Notes: generated by a model from the letters alone, not told the origin. A DNA stretch of 64,000 nt from Trichomonas vaginalis G3 (GCF_026262505.1 NC_067206.1:33557896-33621895), one strand, 5' to 3'; shown: positions 1-9,054, numbered from the stretch's first letter. Numbers and translations: made by a program.

Positions 1-362
1 ACGTCAGATTCTCATATGCAAGATACAGAATATTTTGACGACTTAGCAGAAACTTTGACATCTGACTTTTACAACCATTTGTTCTCATATTTCATGACAT
101 TAATATTTCTAAGTTCAATCCAAGACAAATTCCACATACCGAAGAGAGACAAACATTGTTAGAAGCAAACAAGAGTGTATATGAACTGTTCATAGATGAA
201 ACTGACTTTGTGTCATTAGATGAAAGGTCATTGTACGATTCGTATAAACATATTGTCAAGAATATGGTTATATGACAGCGTCTAAACGAACATTCTTGGC
301 AAATGTCAAAAGTCTTTTAGACGTACAGAATGGTGTATATACAAAGAAAAATTTTTCTGAGT
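1..362 (+). pseudogene. Remnant of an unknown Maverick gene
   Basis: Coding-like sequence runs in from the window edge on the plus strand and ends just before a run of A and T that precedes the next gene. It is acidic and rich in Asp, Glu, Leu and Tyr. I do not recognise the family. The reading is broken in about two places, and the gene starts outside the window. Confidence 0.4.
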
Positions 363-400
363 AAATTTTAAAAAAAATATTTTTTTATCCGATAGAAAAG

Positions 401-821
401 ATGGCAAAAATTCATCTCAGTAAACAAGTACATGTCAGGACTTAAAGAAGAACTAGACCCATTCACATATTGAATGTTTACTTCTACCATTTTGAAAAGT
501 CTTCATTCAGCAAAGTTTGGAACATCGAACCAGTTAAGTTTGCTATTGTGACTAAAAATGGTGCGAAATTTGAAGACTTAGACATAGAAGGTTTGTTAGC
601 AGTCAAAGAAAGTTTTGACAGAAGGTTTTCAAACCTTAAAGAAGGCAAAGCATACAAAACTTGTTATACCTTATGAACCAAAGAAAGCAGACGACTATGA
701 ATATTATGAGTCTAAAGTTGTAGAAGTTCAAGGTAAATTGGGTAAAAAGATTTTAGAGTCTAAGCCAGTGTTTACTCCTAAAGAGGAAGAGAACATTGAC
801 ATTGACCCAGAAATGTTCTAA
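401..821 (+). pseudogene. Unknown Maverick gene, broken
   Basis: The gene begins at an ATG preceded by a T-run and TATCCGA, the same kind of leader that stands before other genes of this family (for example 54,196). It ends in an acidic tail, EENIDIDPEMF. The tail style resembles the end of the unknown copy 3 gene at 59,065-59,538, but I cannot show homology. It has about two breaks. Function unknown. Confidence 0.45.
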
Positions 822-841
822 AAATAAAATTTTATTTTTAC

Positions 842-1292
842 ATGTCAAATTTCTTTTTCTCTGGAACTGGTTCAGGTTCTTTCTTCTCTTCTTCTACTTT
901 CTTTTCTTCTTTTTTCTCTTTCTTCTTCTTTTCTGGTGGAGTTATGTCAAATTTGGCGCAACTATATTTATGTAAAAGTTCTTTGTCCTTTAATAGCTCT
1001 TCTATTCTGTTTTCTATTTCATCTTCAAGAACAGCGCATGTGTCTTCTTTGCATTCTAAGAACTTTTGTTGGACTTCATCTTTCCAATCGGCGTCATCTC
1101 TGTCAACAAGTCTGTCATGACAAATTTTAAGACTGCTCTGCTTAATGTTTTATGGTTCTTGTCATATTCCCAGAAACAGAACTTTAGAACAAATTCCCCT
1201 TTCTTGTTTACACTATGTAAGATTTTATGGTCGACAGATGTTTTGCTGTCGAAAAGCTTGTCTCGAATATAGATAGCGAAATCGCTAGACAT
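842..1292 (-). pseudogene. Unknown Maverick gene with Lys/Glu-rich tail, broken
   Basis: On the minus strand a short protein starts with MSSDFAIYIRDKLFD and ends in a long run of alternating Lys and Glu with Pro, which looks like a disordered or coiled tail. The plus-strand Ser/Phe-rich readings over the same DNA are its antisense. It converges on the gene at 401-821 and diverges from the ATPase at 1,330. About one break. Family not recognised. Confidence 0.45.
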
Positions 1293-1329
1293 TTTTCTAA
1301 AAGATAAAAATTTTAATTTTTCTAAAAAT

Positions 1330-2205
1330 ATGTTAGAAAAAAAGTTTGCTGACATTGACAAGAAATTTGAGAATGTTTTTAAATAAGAACAAGAGGAAGT
1401 TAGAAAATGCTCAGATAAAGCCTATACATGACAAGTTCTTATTTGCTCAGAATGGTATAACAGGTCTAATTGCACCACCTGGGTCGGTAAGACTTTCACT
1501 TATCTTAAAATGGCTGCACAACAACAAGAACTAGATGAGAAGAACCCATTCTATGAGTTAGTTGTCATTTGTAGTACTTCTGGTCAATTTGACCAAACCG
1601 TCAATTCGTTCAAAGATATTATAAAGAAGTCTAAGTTAGTATGTATAAAGGATACTGAGTTGTTAGATTGGATAAAGAAGTACCAAAGAAGAGTTTTGAA
1701 GTATAATGCTATAAATGAGTATATAAATTCTAAGTTTAAAGACCCAAATGAGGAAATGCAGAGAATATTAGAGAAGAAACACTTCAGAAACAAACAGAAA
1801 GAGATAGAATACATTTCGAAGAAATTGCAATCTTACGATTGGAAGACTTACCCTCATAGATGTCTTCTTATCTTAGATGACTTTGCTTCTCATCCTTTGT
1901 TAAAGAATAGAGAACAAGATATGTGTCGAATTCTTAAGAAGCTCAGACACTTTAACATTTCAGTTGTCATTTGTGTACAGACAGCAAAGAGTTTAAGTAA
2001 GGATGTTAAAAGAATACTTACTGACATTATACTTTTCCCCGGATTGTCCGAAGACGATTTCATGGAACTTATGAAAGAGTCCATGGCAGGTAAGTTTGAC
2101 AGACATGAACTATGGGAGAAGTACAAAGTCATACAAGACCCTCATACTTCTTTCAGAATTCATATCTACGCAAACAAAGTTCAAATTGTAAAAAGTCAAG
2201 CTTGA
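1330..2205 (+). pseudogene. Genome-packaging ATPase (A32/FtsK-HerA type), broken
   Basis: This is the ATPase that pumps DNA into capsids in Polintons and large DNA viruses. The nucleotide-binding start region reads GITGLIAPPGS, and a clear Walker B strand follows, LLILDDFAS. After it comes the family's helix and sensor region, FNISVVICVQTAKSL, then ILFPGLSEDDFMEL. Most of the domain lies in one open frame from 1,510 to 2,205, with about one break in the gene as a whole. A packaging ATPase next to capsid-type genes is what marks Mavericks as virus-like and not as plain transposons. Confidence 0.8.
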
Positions 2206-2224
2206 AAAATGTAAGTGTTTAGTC

Positions 2225-2302
2225 TTAGTAAGTCTGTTGTGGTGCTGGGGCTGTCGGTTCTTCTGGCTTTGGAAGGCATTCAGGAAGAGGAACGTCAGTC
2301 AT
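2225..2302 (-). CDS. Short Pro/Glu-rich protein, cassette 1
   Basis: A 25-residue reading starting MTDVPLPECLPKPEEPTAPA. It closely matches the start of the larger proline-rich protein at 7,065-7,403 (MSDVPPTQSIPKPEEPKAPA). The gene faces away from the reading at 2,477, and a 22-bp repeat array lies between them, exactly as in the second cassette at 7,065-8,080. It is probably a shortened duplicate. Function unknown. Confidence 0.5.
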   Translation of the reverse strand: MTDVPLPECLPKPEEPTAPAPQQTY

Positions 2303-2312
2303 CCGTTTGTGT

Positions 2313-2465
2313 CCTGTCGGAAGGAAAAATTTTTTCTGAAGTTCGACCAAAAAGTTCTCAATTTTCGAAAATTTGAATGGTTTACGGACGGACAACTGGA
2401 AAATTTTTTCCTGTCGGAAGGAAAATTTTTTCCTGTCGGAAGGAAAATTTTTTCCTGTCGGAAGG
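2313..2465. repeat. 22-bp repeats between divergent genes, cassette 1
   Basis: The core CCTGTCGGAAGG recurs at 2,313, 2,410, 2,432 and 2,454. The last three are spaced exactly 22 bp and separated by an A-run and T-run, which makes each junction nearly palindromic. The array fills the gap between two divergent small genes, where a shared promoter would lie. Confidence 0.75.
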
Positions 2466-2476
2466 AAGGACTCGGA

Positions 2477-2662
2477 ATGCCAGAAGGATTTGACAAGGCA
2501 ATTTACTTTATAGAGCTACCTGAGCCATCTGAAGTCAAGCGTAAAAATAAATGGTTCATCTACTCTACTTGTTTGAAGTTGTCAAAATACTCTGTTATTT
2601 TTTCCTTTAACAATGGCAAATCTTCTTTGAATGTAAGTATTGTACAACCTTTCATATCATAG
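2477..2662 (+). CDS. Short paralogue of the 7,715 gene, cassette 1
   Basis: The reading starts MPEGFDKAIYFIELPEP, which resembles the start of the gene at 7,715 (MDNIEPLDEAIYLIEINE). Only about the first 25 residues are convincing. The rest lies antisense over the end of the KilA-N gene, so the true extent is uncertain. Function unknown. Confidence 0.35.
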   Translation: MPEGFDKAIYFIELPEPSEVKRKNKWFIYSTCLKLSKYSVIFSFNNGKSSLNVSIVQPFIS

Positions 2663-3399
2663 TGTGTTTGAGGTAACGTATCTTGAACTATTTGTTTCAC
2701 ATCTTCATTTGGGGTCATTGAAATCGGTAAGTTTTCGCGATAGAACCAATTTCTGTCAGATTTGTAAATCTTAGCAAGGTCGTAAAAGCTTTTGTTGTTT
2801 CTTCTGACTAAATGCAACATAACCATATCTTTATCTTCTTCATTTTCCATCTCTTCAGTATAAATCATATACTTATAGTTCTTTTCCTTACCTTTTGGTA
2901 CCGAACGTGGTATTCTTTTCTGAATGTTTTTGTCTTTTGCTTCAAGCTTGTTCTCTAGCTCTTCACGTTCTTGTCTATGAATTTCGTCAAGAAGTCTGTA
3001 AATATTCCAAGCATAACGAGGCGAAGCCCACATTGCAACAGCATTTACAAGAAGTCTATGTACATACCAACCTCTCAAACCATTTGGCAATTTTTCACGA
3101 TTTTCATAGAGTTTTGGCGACTGGGGTTTTTTACCTACTCGCTGTTCTTCACTGTTTTCAGAAAAAAGTATGTCTCGCTGTGCTTCGCTTAAGAGTTCAA
3201 TGGTGCTTTGGTTCCTAAACCAGTCTTTAGGAAGCTTAGTGTCTGGAGCAAAACAAGCCGTCAAAATACTTTGCATCTGGTACATATCGTCTTTGACCGA
3301 ACGAATGAGACGTAACTGTTTGTTAAACTGTATGTACTCATATTCTTCATTTATGGCTTCATGAACGATAGCAGTTGTTGTGTTCTCTGATGTTGACAT
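2560..3399 (-). CDS. KilA-N regulator with DUF3627-like C-terminal domain
   Basis: A 279-residue protein starting MSTSENTTTA. Residues 55-140 carry a KilA-N DNA-binding domain: KLPKDWFRNQST, then GLRGWYVHRLLVNAVAMWAS. A charged helical segment follows (about 145-175), then a C-terminal domain with LHLVRRNNKSFYDLAKIY that resembles DUF3627. This pairing is common in mimivirus and other large DNA viruses. The protein is probably a DNA-binding regulator. The start is the ATG just behind the shared leader at 3,400-3,470. A broken copy lies at 59,650-60,468 in copy 3. This copy looks whole. Confidence 0.75.
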   Translation of the reverse strand: MSTSENTTTAIVHEAINEEYEYIQFNKQLRLIRSVKDDMYQMQSILTACFAPDTKLPKDWFRNQSTIELLSEAQRDILFSENSEEQRVGKKPQSPKLYENREKLPNGLRGWYVHRLLVNAVAMWASPRYAWNIYRLLDEIHRQEREELENKLEAKDKNIQKRIPRSVPKGKEKNYKYMIYTEEMENEEDKDMVMLHLVRRNNKSFYDLAKIYKSDRNWFYRENLPISMTPNEDVKQIVQDTLPQTHYDMKGCTILTFKEDLPLLKEKITEYFDNFKQVE

Positions 3400-3470
3400 A
3401 TCTGTCTTTACATACAAAATAAAAAAATAAATAAAAATAAAACTAACTTTATTTTTTCTATCTTAAGGAA
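3400..3470 (-). promoter_or_regulatory. Shared AT-rich leader ahead of KilA-type genes
   Basis: Read on the minus strand, this stretch ends in ATTTTGTATGTAAAGACA just before the ATG. It is preceded by T-runs and AATAAAGTTAGTTTTATT. Nearly the same leader stands before the genes at 4,716, 5,808 (in part), 60,468, 61,153 (plus strand) and near 62,875. It is the best candidate for a family promoter or 5' leader. Confidence 0.6.
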
Positions 3471-3536
3471 ATTCACTGTTTTCATGTGTTTTATGCAAGA
3501 CCGAAAAAAGTCGGTCTAGAGAAATTTCACTGTTTT

Positions 3537-3640
3537 CATAGAGTTTTGGCGACTAAGGTTTCTTACCTACTCGCTGTTCTTCACTGTTTTCGTACGGAAT
3601 CTCTTCTCTCGGTTTTTCGAGGGTAGCAATCTTATGCCAT
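3537..3640. repeat. Duplicated KilA-N gene fragment in a spacer
   Basis: About 60 bp here repeat coding sequence of the KilA-N gene near 3,096-3,160. It runs straight on into about 45 bp that instead match the copy 3 version near 60,200-60,245 (GTACGGAATCTCTTC). The piece is therefore a mosaic of two alleles parked in a non-coding spacer. It encodes nothing on its own. Confidence 0.55.
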
Positions 3641-3763
3641 TTTACTCAGATTTTTGTGCTGAATTCAGCAAAAATAATGTTTAGGTGAAGAGGTGCGATC
3701 TCACCTGTTTTTTCACCTGTTTTTTCACAAGCGTTTTACATGGTAAACGTTATTTTTACATTA

Positions 3764-4070
3764 TGACACGAAGTGAAGAGTAACACTTCGTCAAAAAAAT
3801 CCCTGAAATCATATCTTACATACAAAATAAAAAAATAAAATGACACTTTTTCATTAGATAACTGTTATTTTTTGACGAAGTGAAGAGTAACACTTCGTCA
3901 AAAAAATCCCTGAAATCATATCTTACATACAAAAAAATACAAAAAAATGACACTTTTTCATTAGATAACTGTTATTTTTTGACGAAGTGAAGAGTAACAC
4001 TTCGTCAAAAAAATCCCTGAAATCATATCTTACATACAAAAAAATACAAAAAAATGACACTAACTTTATT
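3764..4070. repeat. Three spacer repeats of about 105 bp with internal hairpin
   Basis: Each unit contains GACGAAGTG, a short loop and CACTTCGTC (a strong hairpin). It continues through CCCTGAAATCATATCTTACAT and an A-rich stretch to GACACTTTTTCATTAGATAA. Three units run in tandem here, and a fourth lies at about 6,565-6,660. The A-rich part matches the shared gene leader, so the array looks like a multiplied promoter or spacer. Confidence 0.7.
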
Positions 4071-4104
4071 TTCTGACTTTCACAAAAGACCAAAAATAAA
4101 CGCT

Positions 4105-4716
4105 TTACATGTATTTTTCAGCAACTTCGTCAAATAATTTTATAGCTTTATCTATCTCATCTACTTCAAACGTTTCTTTACCTTTCGTGGGAGCACCATA
4201 CATTTTCTCAAACTTTTCAAGTAGTTCTGTTTCAGCAGCTCTCATATCATTAACAAACACAACCTTGACTCTATTGACTGTAGAGTCATATCTTAGAGTT
4301 ATATTATATGTCCTTCCTATCTTATATCTTTTTGTATTGAAGTCCTTCGGTTTCTGAACGATGTAAAGTAAGCCTTCACTGCAACGTTCCGTATCGAATG
4401 AACCATATGTTATGAAGTTATATCCAACAACTGGGTCTAACCATAACAAAACTATTGGTATAAGACTTTTGTCTATAAGATATGCTCTTGTTCCATGAAA
4501 TGCTACCGATATCATAAGCTCAGGATTTCTTGTCAAAATTTTCTGACTAGAAGCAATTCTAACCCAGTCCTGCGGTCTCTTTCCAGATGGAGATAAAATG
4601 TCTGACAAAGAATATTTGTTGTATTTCTTTGAGTATCTTACGTTTAAATCACCTATTCTAACCAATTTGGTGTCATTGTCTATCTTTTTAACTGTTTCAA
4701 ACTCAATGTTTGTCAT
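4105..4716 (-). CDS. KilA-N plus GIY-YIG-like (T5orf172) protein
   Basis: A 203-residue protein starting MTNIEFETVKK. The first half is a KilA-N domain: YSLSDILSPSGKRPQDWVR, then AYLIDKSLIPIVLLWLDP. The second half reads GLLYIVQKP, YKIGRTYNITLRY and AAETELLEKFEK, the pattern of the T5orf172/MUG113 branch of GIY-YIG nucleases. Such fusions occur in phages and giant viruses. It would bind DNA and may nick it. It stands behind the shared leader. Only the last few dozen bases of a copy survive in copy 3 (about 60,558-60,627). It looks whole. Confidence 0.75.
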   Translation of the reverse strand: MTNIEFETVKKIDNDTKLVRIGDLNVRYSKKYNKYSLSDILSPSGKRPQDWVRIASSQKILTRNPELMISVAFHGTRAYLIDKSLIPIVLLWLDPVVGYNFITYGSFDTERCSEGLLYIVQKPKDFNTKRYKIGRTYNITLRYDSTVNRVKVVFVNDMRAAETELLEKFEKMYGAPTKGKETFEVDEIDKAIKLFDEVAEKYM

Positions 4717-4804
4717 ATATGTCTTTACATACAAAATAAAAAAATAAATAAAAATAAAACTAACTTTATTTTTTCTGTCTTAAGGAAATTCATGAAATTT
4801 GGTC

Positions 4805-4872
4805 ATTTTTCAGCAAAAATAATGTTTAGGTGAAGAGGTGAGATCTCACCTGTTTTCTCACCTGTTTTTTCA
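4805..4872. repeat. Dispersed intergenic palindrome GGTGAGATCTCACC
   Basis: The 14-bp perfect palindrome GGTGAGATCTCACC is flanked by AGGTGAAGA on one side and one or two copies of TGTTTTTTCACC on the other, so the whole region can fold back. Variants stand next to gene ends at about 3,685, 5,895-5,945, 6,230-6,275, 6,715-6,760, 7,030-7,060, 51,012-51,058, 59,550-59,590, 61,018-61,075, 61,855-61,905 and 62,955-63,010. The position suggests a terminator or boundary role (inference). Confidence 0.7.
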
Positions 4873-5808
4873 CAACCGTTTTACATGAATTGTACGATGT
4901 ATATTTGAAATCCTAAACAGTTTCGTAGCTTCTATTTCTTCTGTCAGTATGTCAAAAGTTTTAACGATACCGAAAGTTTCTTTATATTTCTTCTTGACGT
5001 CAGATAGAAGGAAATCTTCTGCTGTTGGATAGTTTTTGTTCAGAAATTCTAACATGTCCATTTTATCTTCTGCTGGTTTTTCTGCTTCTTTCTTTAAGTC
5101 TGCATAGTCGTTTCTCATACGTTCTATCTCTTTGACGGAGTAGTTATATTTCCTCATTGCTGCTTTACATTTAGAACATTGCGGGTTCATTTTTGCGTTA
5201 TATTCTGAAACCTTACCTGCTAAAACAACTAAAGCGTCAATGGTTTTCTTTAACTCAAAAGTTGCTGGTTTTATCTGTTTGTTCCATACCTTGCCTCTTC
5301 TATCTTCATCTCTTATCTGCCATACACATTCAGCAACTAACGAAACAAAGTTGTCGTAGGTCTTAAATTCTTCAGATTTATATATGTCAGAGATGTTCTT
5401 ATATACCATGTCGCAATCTTTGTCCATAACCTTATGGTTGCAATGAAATCCTAGAAACTCATAGTTTACCTTTCGTATGAACTTCTTTATTTCTACTGAG
5501 TCAGTTGCTTTGACTTCTATTTCATCGAATTCAGGAATAGTGAGCTTTTGTTGTTGGATTTCAGGCAATTTGGGTAAATGGTCAATAATGTCCTGCATTT
5601 CATAAAGATATTCTTCATTTGTTTCATCTTTCGCACTACAGTCTAAATTACATGTTAAAAGTTCTTGCTTTATCTTCTGGATTTCTGTTTCGAAAGTATA
5701 TGAAGAAGGAATGAAGCTTTTCATCTCTACTAACATAGATGTTGGATTCATGACTAACGAGTTTGGTGCTGTTGTTGTTTGAAGTGTTGTTGTGCCGATT
5801 GTTGACAT
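4870..5808 (-). CDS. Conserved Maverick protein of unknown function
   Basis: A 312-residue protein starting MSTIGTTTLQTTTAPN. It is largely helical and charged, with a CxxC pair (QCSKCKAAMRKYNYS, about residues 215-230). The C-terminal block FLLSDVKKKYKETFG ends in HRTIHVKRL. A broken copy with the same ends and flanking palindromes lies at 61,912-62,875 in copy 3, so the gene is a stable part of the family. I do not recognise a domain. A small zinc or DNA-binding site at the CxxC is possible but not shown. The start is the ATG behind the A/T-rich leader. It looks whole. Confidence 0.65.
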   Translation of the reverse strand: MSTIGTTTLQTTTAPNSLVMNPTSMLVEMKSFIPSSYTFETEIQKIKQELLTCNLDCSAKDETNEEYLYEMQDIIDHLPKLPEIQQQKLTIPEFDEIEVKATDSVEIKKFIRKVNYEFLGFHCNHKVMDKDCDMVYKNISDIYKSEEFKTYDNFVSLVAECVWQIRDEDRRGKVWNKQIKPATFELKKTIDALVVLAGKVSEYNAKMNPQCSKCKAAMRKYNYSVKEIERMRNDYADLKKEAEKPAEDKMDMLEFLNKNYPTAEDFLLSDVKKKYKETFGIVKTFDILTEEIEATKLFRISNIHRTIHVKRL

Positions 5809-5883
5809 TTTTATTTTTTTATACAAAATAAAAAAAAATAAAAAAATAAAACTAACTTTATTTTTTATTTCGGGAAAATTCAT

Positions 5884-7064
5884 GAAAATTCAAGAGGTGA
5901 AAAAAGAGGTGAAAAAGGAGGTGAGATCGCACCACTTCACCTAAACATTATTTTTGGGTCCTTTACGCTCATTACGATGAAGAAGTCATGACAAAACATT
6001 TACGTTCATGTTTGACAAAACATTTACGAAGAAGTCTTGACAAAACATTCATGAAGAAGTCTTGACAAAACATTTACGAAGAAGTTTTGACAAAACATTT
6101 ACGAAGAAGTCATGACAAAACATTTACGAAGAAGTCATGACAAAACATTTACGAAGAAGTCATGACACTTTTTCATTAGATAACTGTTATTTTTTATTTC
6201 GGGAAAATTCATGAAAATTCAAGAGGTGAAAAAAAGAGGTGAAAAAACAGGTGAGATCGCACCACTTCACCTAAACATTATTTTTGGGTCCTTTACGCTC
6301 ATTACGAAGAAGTCTTGACAAAACATTTACGAAGAAGTCTTGACAAAACATTTACGAAGAAGTCTTGACAAAACATTTACGTTCATGTTTGACAAAACAT
6401 TTACGTTCATGTTTGACAAAGCATGTACGATGAAGTTTCGACAAAACATTTACGAAGAAGTCATGACAAAACATTTACGAAGAAGTCTTGACAAAACATG
6501 TACGAAGAAGTCTTGACAAAACATTTACGAAGAAGTCATGAAAATTCAAGAGGGTGAAAAAAATGACACTTTTTCATTAGATAACTGTTATTTTTTGACG
6601 AAGTGAAGAGTAACACTTCGTCAAAAAAATCCCTGAAATCATATCTAACATACAAAATAAAAAAATAAAACTAACTTTATTTTTTCTATCTTAAGGAAAT
6701 TCATGAAAATTCAAGAGGTGAAAAAAAGAGGTGAAAAAACAGGTGAGATCGCACCACTTCACCTAAACATTATTTTTGGGTCCTTTACGCTCATTACGAT
6801 GAAGAAGTCTTGACAAAACATGTACGAAGAAGTCATGACAAAACATTTACGAAGAAGTCATGACAAAACATTTACGAAGAAGTCTTGACAAAACATTTAC
6901 GAAGAAGTCTTGACAAAACATGTACGAAGAAGTCTTGACAAAACATTTACGATGAAGTCTTGACAAAACATTTACGAAGAAGTCTTGACAAAACATTTAC
7001 GAAGAAGTCATGACAAATTCAAGAGGGTGAAAAAGAGGTGAAAAAACAGGTGAGATCTAACCTT
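5884..7064. repeat. Arrays of 25-bp repeats in a long spacer
   Basis: No gene is visible here. Three blocks (about 5,960-6,170, 6,300-6,545 and 6,800-7,015) are made of a 25-bp unit, ACGAAGAAGTCTTGACAAAA plus CATTT, with small variants (CATG for CTTG, TTCATGTT inserts). Each block is framed by the GGTGA palindrome and by ACTTTTTCATTAGATAACTG or GGGTCCTTTACGCTCATTAC. The three blocks look like copies of one larger unit of roughly 350-450 bp. Confidence 0.8.
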
Positions 7065-7403
7065 CTACCCTAAATTATATTTTTGGTCCGGGAACAACTT
7101 TCTCTCAATTGGAGCTGTAGCATACTCTTTGCGTAAACGGTTCAGACCTTCTTCGAACTCTTGGTCTCTCTTCGATTTGGATTGAGATTGGAATTGCTGA
7201 GGTGGAGCTTGCTGGAACATCCAAGGGTTGGGGAAGTAAGGCATAGGCAGAGGAGGGTAGTTCGGGAAGCCTTGTGGTGGGTAGTAACCTTGAGGTGGAA
7301 ATTGGTAGTAAATCGGAGGTACTTGCTGGAACTGAGGTGCAGGGGCTGGTGCTTTAGGTTCCTCTGGTTTGGGAATGGACTGGGTTGGTGGTACGTCGGA
7401 CAT
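7065..7403 (-). CDS. Pro/Gln/Tyr-rich structural-looking protein, cassette 2
   Basis: A 112-residue protein that opens MSDVPPTQSIPKPEEPKAPA. It continues as a low-complexity chain of Pro, Tyr, Phe and Gln (FPPQGYYPPQGFPNYPP) and ends in a charged helix, KRDQEFEEGLNRLRKEYA. Such sticky tails are common in virion and matrix proteins, but no family is recognised. The start chosen is the ATG at the edge of the repeat array. The frame stays open far upstream only because the repeats contain no stop there. It is divergent from the gene at 7,715. Confidence 0.55.
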   Translation of the reverse strand: MSDVPPTQSIPKPEEPKAPAPAPQFQQVPPIYYQFPPQGYYPPQGFPNYPPLPMPYFPNPWMFQQAPPQQFQSQSKSKRDQEFEEGLNRLRKEYATAPIERKLFPDQKYNLG

Positions 7404-7714
7404 TGTTCTGAAACAGTACAAGACTAGTTCTGAAACAGTACAAGTATTGTTCTGAAAAAGTACAAGTATTGTTCTGAAGCAGTGCAAGTATTGTTCTGAA
7501 AAAGTACAAGTATTGTTCTGAAAAAGTACAAGTATTGTTCTGAAACAGAAAATTTTTCTCACAAATTGAGAGCTTTTACGGGAAATTTGTTCTGAAAAAG
7601 GACAAGTATTGTTCTGAAAAAGTACAAGTATTGTTCTGAAACAGTACAAGACTAGTTCTGAAACAGTACAAGTATTGTTCTGAAAAAGTACAAGACTAGT
7701 TCTGAAACAGAACA
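7404..7714. repeat. 22-bp repeat array between divergent genes, cassette 2
   Basis: About 13 units of a 22-bp repeat beginning GTTCTGAAA and continuing AAGTACAAGTATT fill the space between two divergent start codons. One unit in the middle is replaced by a different block holding CAAATTGAGAGC. Both neighbouring ATGs lie within a few bases of a repeat. The unit length is the same as in cassette 1 (2,313-2,465), but the unit sequence differs. Confidence 0.85.
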
Positions 7715-8080
7715 ATGGACAACATCGAGCCATTAGATGAGGCAATTTACCTTATAGAGATAAATGAAGTTGTTAAGCAGTACTTGGGCAAGGACAAAGC
7801 CAACAAGTCCCTCGGCTGCTGGTTGTCTGGAAGAGGTGCGCTGAATCTCGAGACTTCGACTGGAATTCCAATTCAAATACCAGAAAACACTCCTTTCGAC
7901 GACATAAAGCAAGCAAAGAAAGAAGCTCGTGTTAAGTTCCTAAACAAACGTCCTTGGATACTACTTCCAAACAGAGAGAGTCCAATTCCACGAATTATAC
8001 AAATTCTCAGAGCACTGTTCCACTTCTCGGGTCAACCATTCTACATAACCTGTGAAGGCGACATCCAACCAGTTCAGTAA
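7715..8080 (+). CDS. Unknown Maverick protein, cassette 2
   Basis: A 121-residue protein starting MDNIEPLDEAIYLIEINE. It is soluble-looking, with a middle part WLSGRGALNLETSTGIPIQI and a compact end RALFHFSGQPFYITCEG. A short paralogous start lies at 2,477. It forms a divergent pair with the proline-rich gene across the repeat array. Family not recognised. Confidence 0.55.
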   Translation: MDNIEPLDEAIYLIEINEVVKQYLGKDKANKSLGCWLSGRGALNLETSTGIPIQIPENTPFDDIKQAKKEARVKFLNKRPWILLPNRESPIPRIIQILRALFHFSGQPFYITCEGDIQPVQ

Positions 8081-8194
8081 ACCTTAACGTTTAACTTCAC
8101 TTTTTTATGTTTTTTGTGAAAGTGTCAAAAATAAATTGTTTTCATGAGTTTTCTACGATGTTAGAAAAAATGTTATTTTCTAATATCTTCACAT

Positions 8195-9054
8195 TCAATA
8201 CTTTTTCAGCACTTTTCCGTAGTTATATATGAAAGACAATTCGAGATAAAAGTCATAGTACAATGGAATAATATGTTGCACACCATTTGTTGTGAACCAA
8301 ACTTGAAAGTCAGAGAAACTGTTACTAGGTGGTTCGTAGAATTTAGAAGCAAAGTCATAAAAGTCCTTACCAATACATAGAAAACTATTGTTGCTTGAAC
8401 TGAAACTTGCATGACACATAACATTTTGAGGGTCAAACACGTTTCTATAAACTGTCAAATCTGCTGGTGGAAGTATAAATTTAAATGGACCATCTGGTGG
8501 TAATGGTTCGTTCTGGTTTAGTAACCGAAGAAATTGTGCCCAAGAACGTTTGTCTACTTTCCAAAATAAAAACTCTGTATCTCTTGGAGGGTTAATTTCA
8601 ATCTTTTGAAATGAAACGGTGGAGTTCATCTTGTCATATTCTAGTTTCAGATAGTATGTTCCATTTAGTAAAGAGTCGTATTTTTCTTGAAATTCCCAAT
8701 AATATTTGTTCATTTGAGTTTGAAAGTCATTTAGAGTTTTCTCAAGACTTTCGTCTGAACGAACTGTAAAGATTCTCATTTCGTCAAATTTGTCTATTAG
8801 ACCATCAGAACCTTTATACTGCCCATGAAATATACTGCGAACATAAATGCGTTAGTTCTATTTGAAAACAAAACTCTTCTAAATCCTATTGCCTTTGCAT
8901 CTGAAGGACTTTGAAGCCAACGAATTGGATAGTCAAACCTGTATACTCGGGATGAAATTTCTTCATCTGAAATAGTCCTACCAGCATTTGTAAAGATATA
9001 GTCTAACGGTTTTGTATCTGCTACTTTTGTTCTTTGTTTTTCAACCTGAAGCAT
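8195..9054 (-). pseudogene. Likely minor capsid (penton-type) protein, broken
   Basis: Near its start the protein reads FDYPIRWLQSPSDAKAIGFR. The copy 3 protein at 54,196 has the same pattern (FKFPTDWIVNINEEKYIGIT): an aromatic, a Pro and a Trp, then a Lys and Ile-Gly before a strand. This pattern and the beta-rich remainder fit a jelly-roll minor capsid protein of Polintons. That is inference from pattern and context; I cannot compare structures. It has about one break. Confidence 0.45.

Noticed and set aside
842-1120. Ser/Phe-rich plus-strand reading
   Set aside because: It is the antisense of the Lys/Glu-rich tail of the minus-strand gene.
5960-7015. 25-bp repeat blocks considered as a CRISPR array
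   Set aside because: The units are directly adjacent without unique spacers, and the context is a eukaryotic virus-like element.
7404-7745. Minus-strand frame running through the 22-bp repeats (repeated LFQNNTC words)
   Set aside because: The repeat is free of stops in this frame, so it stays open by chance. The real start of the proline-rich protein is the ATG at 7,403.
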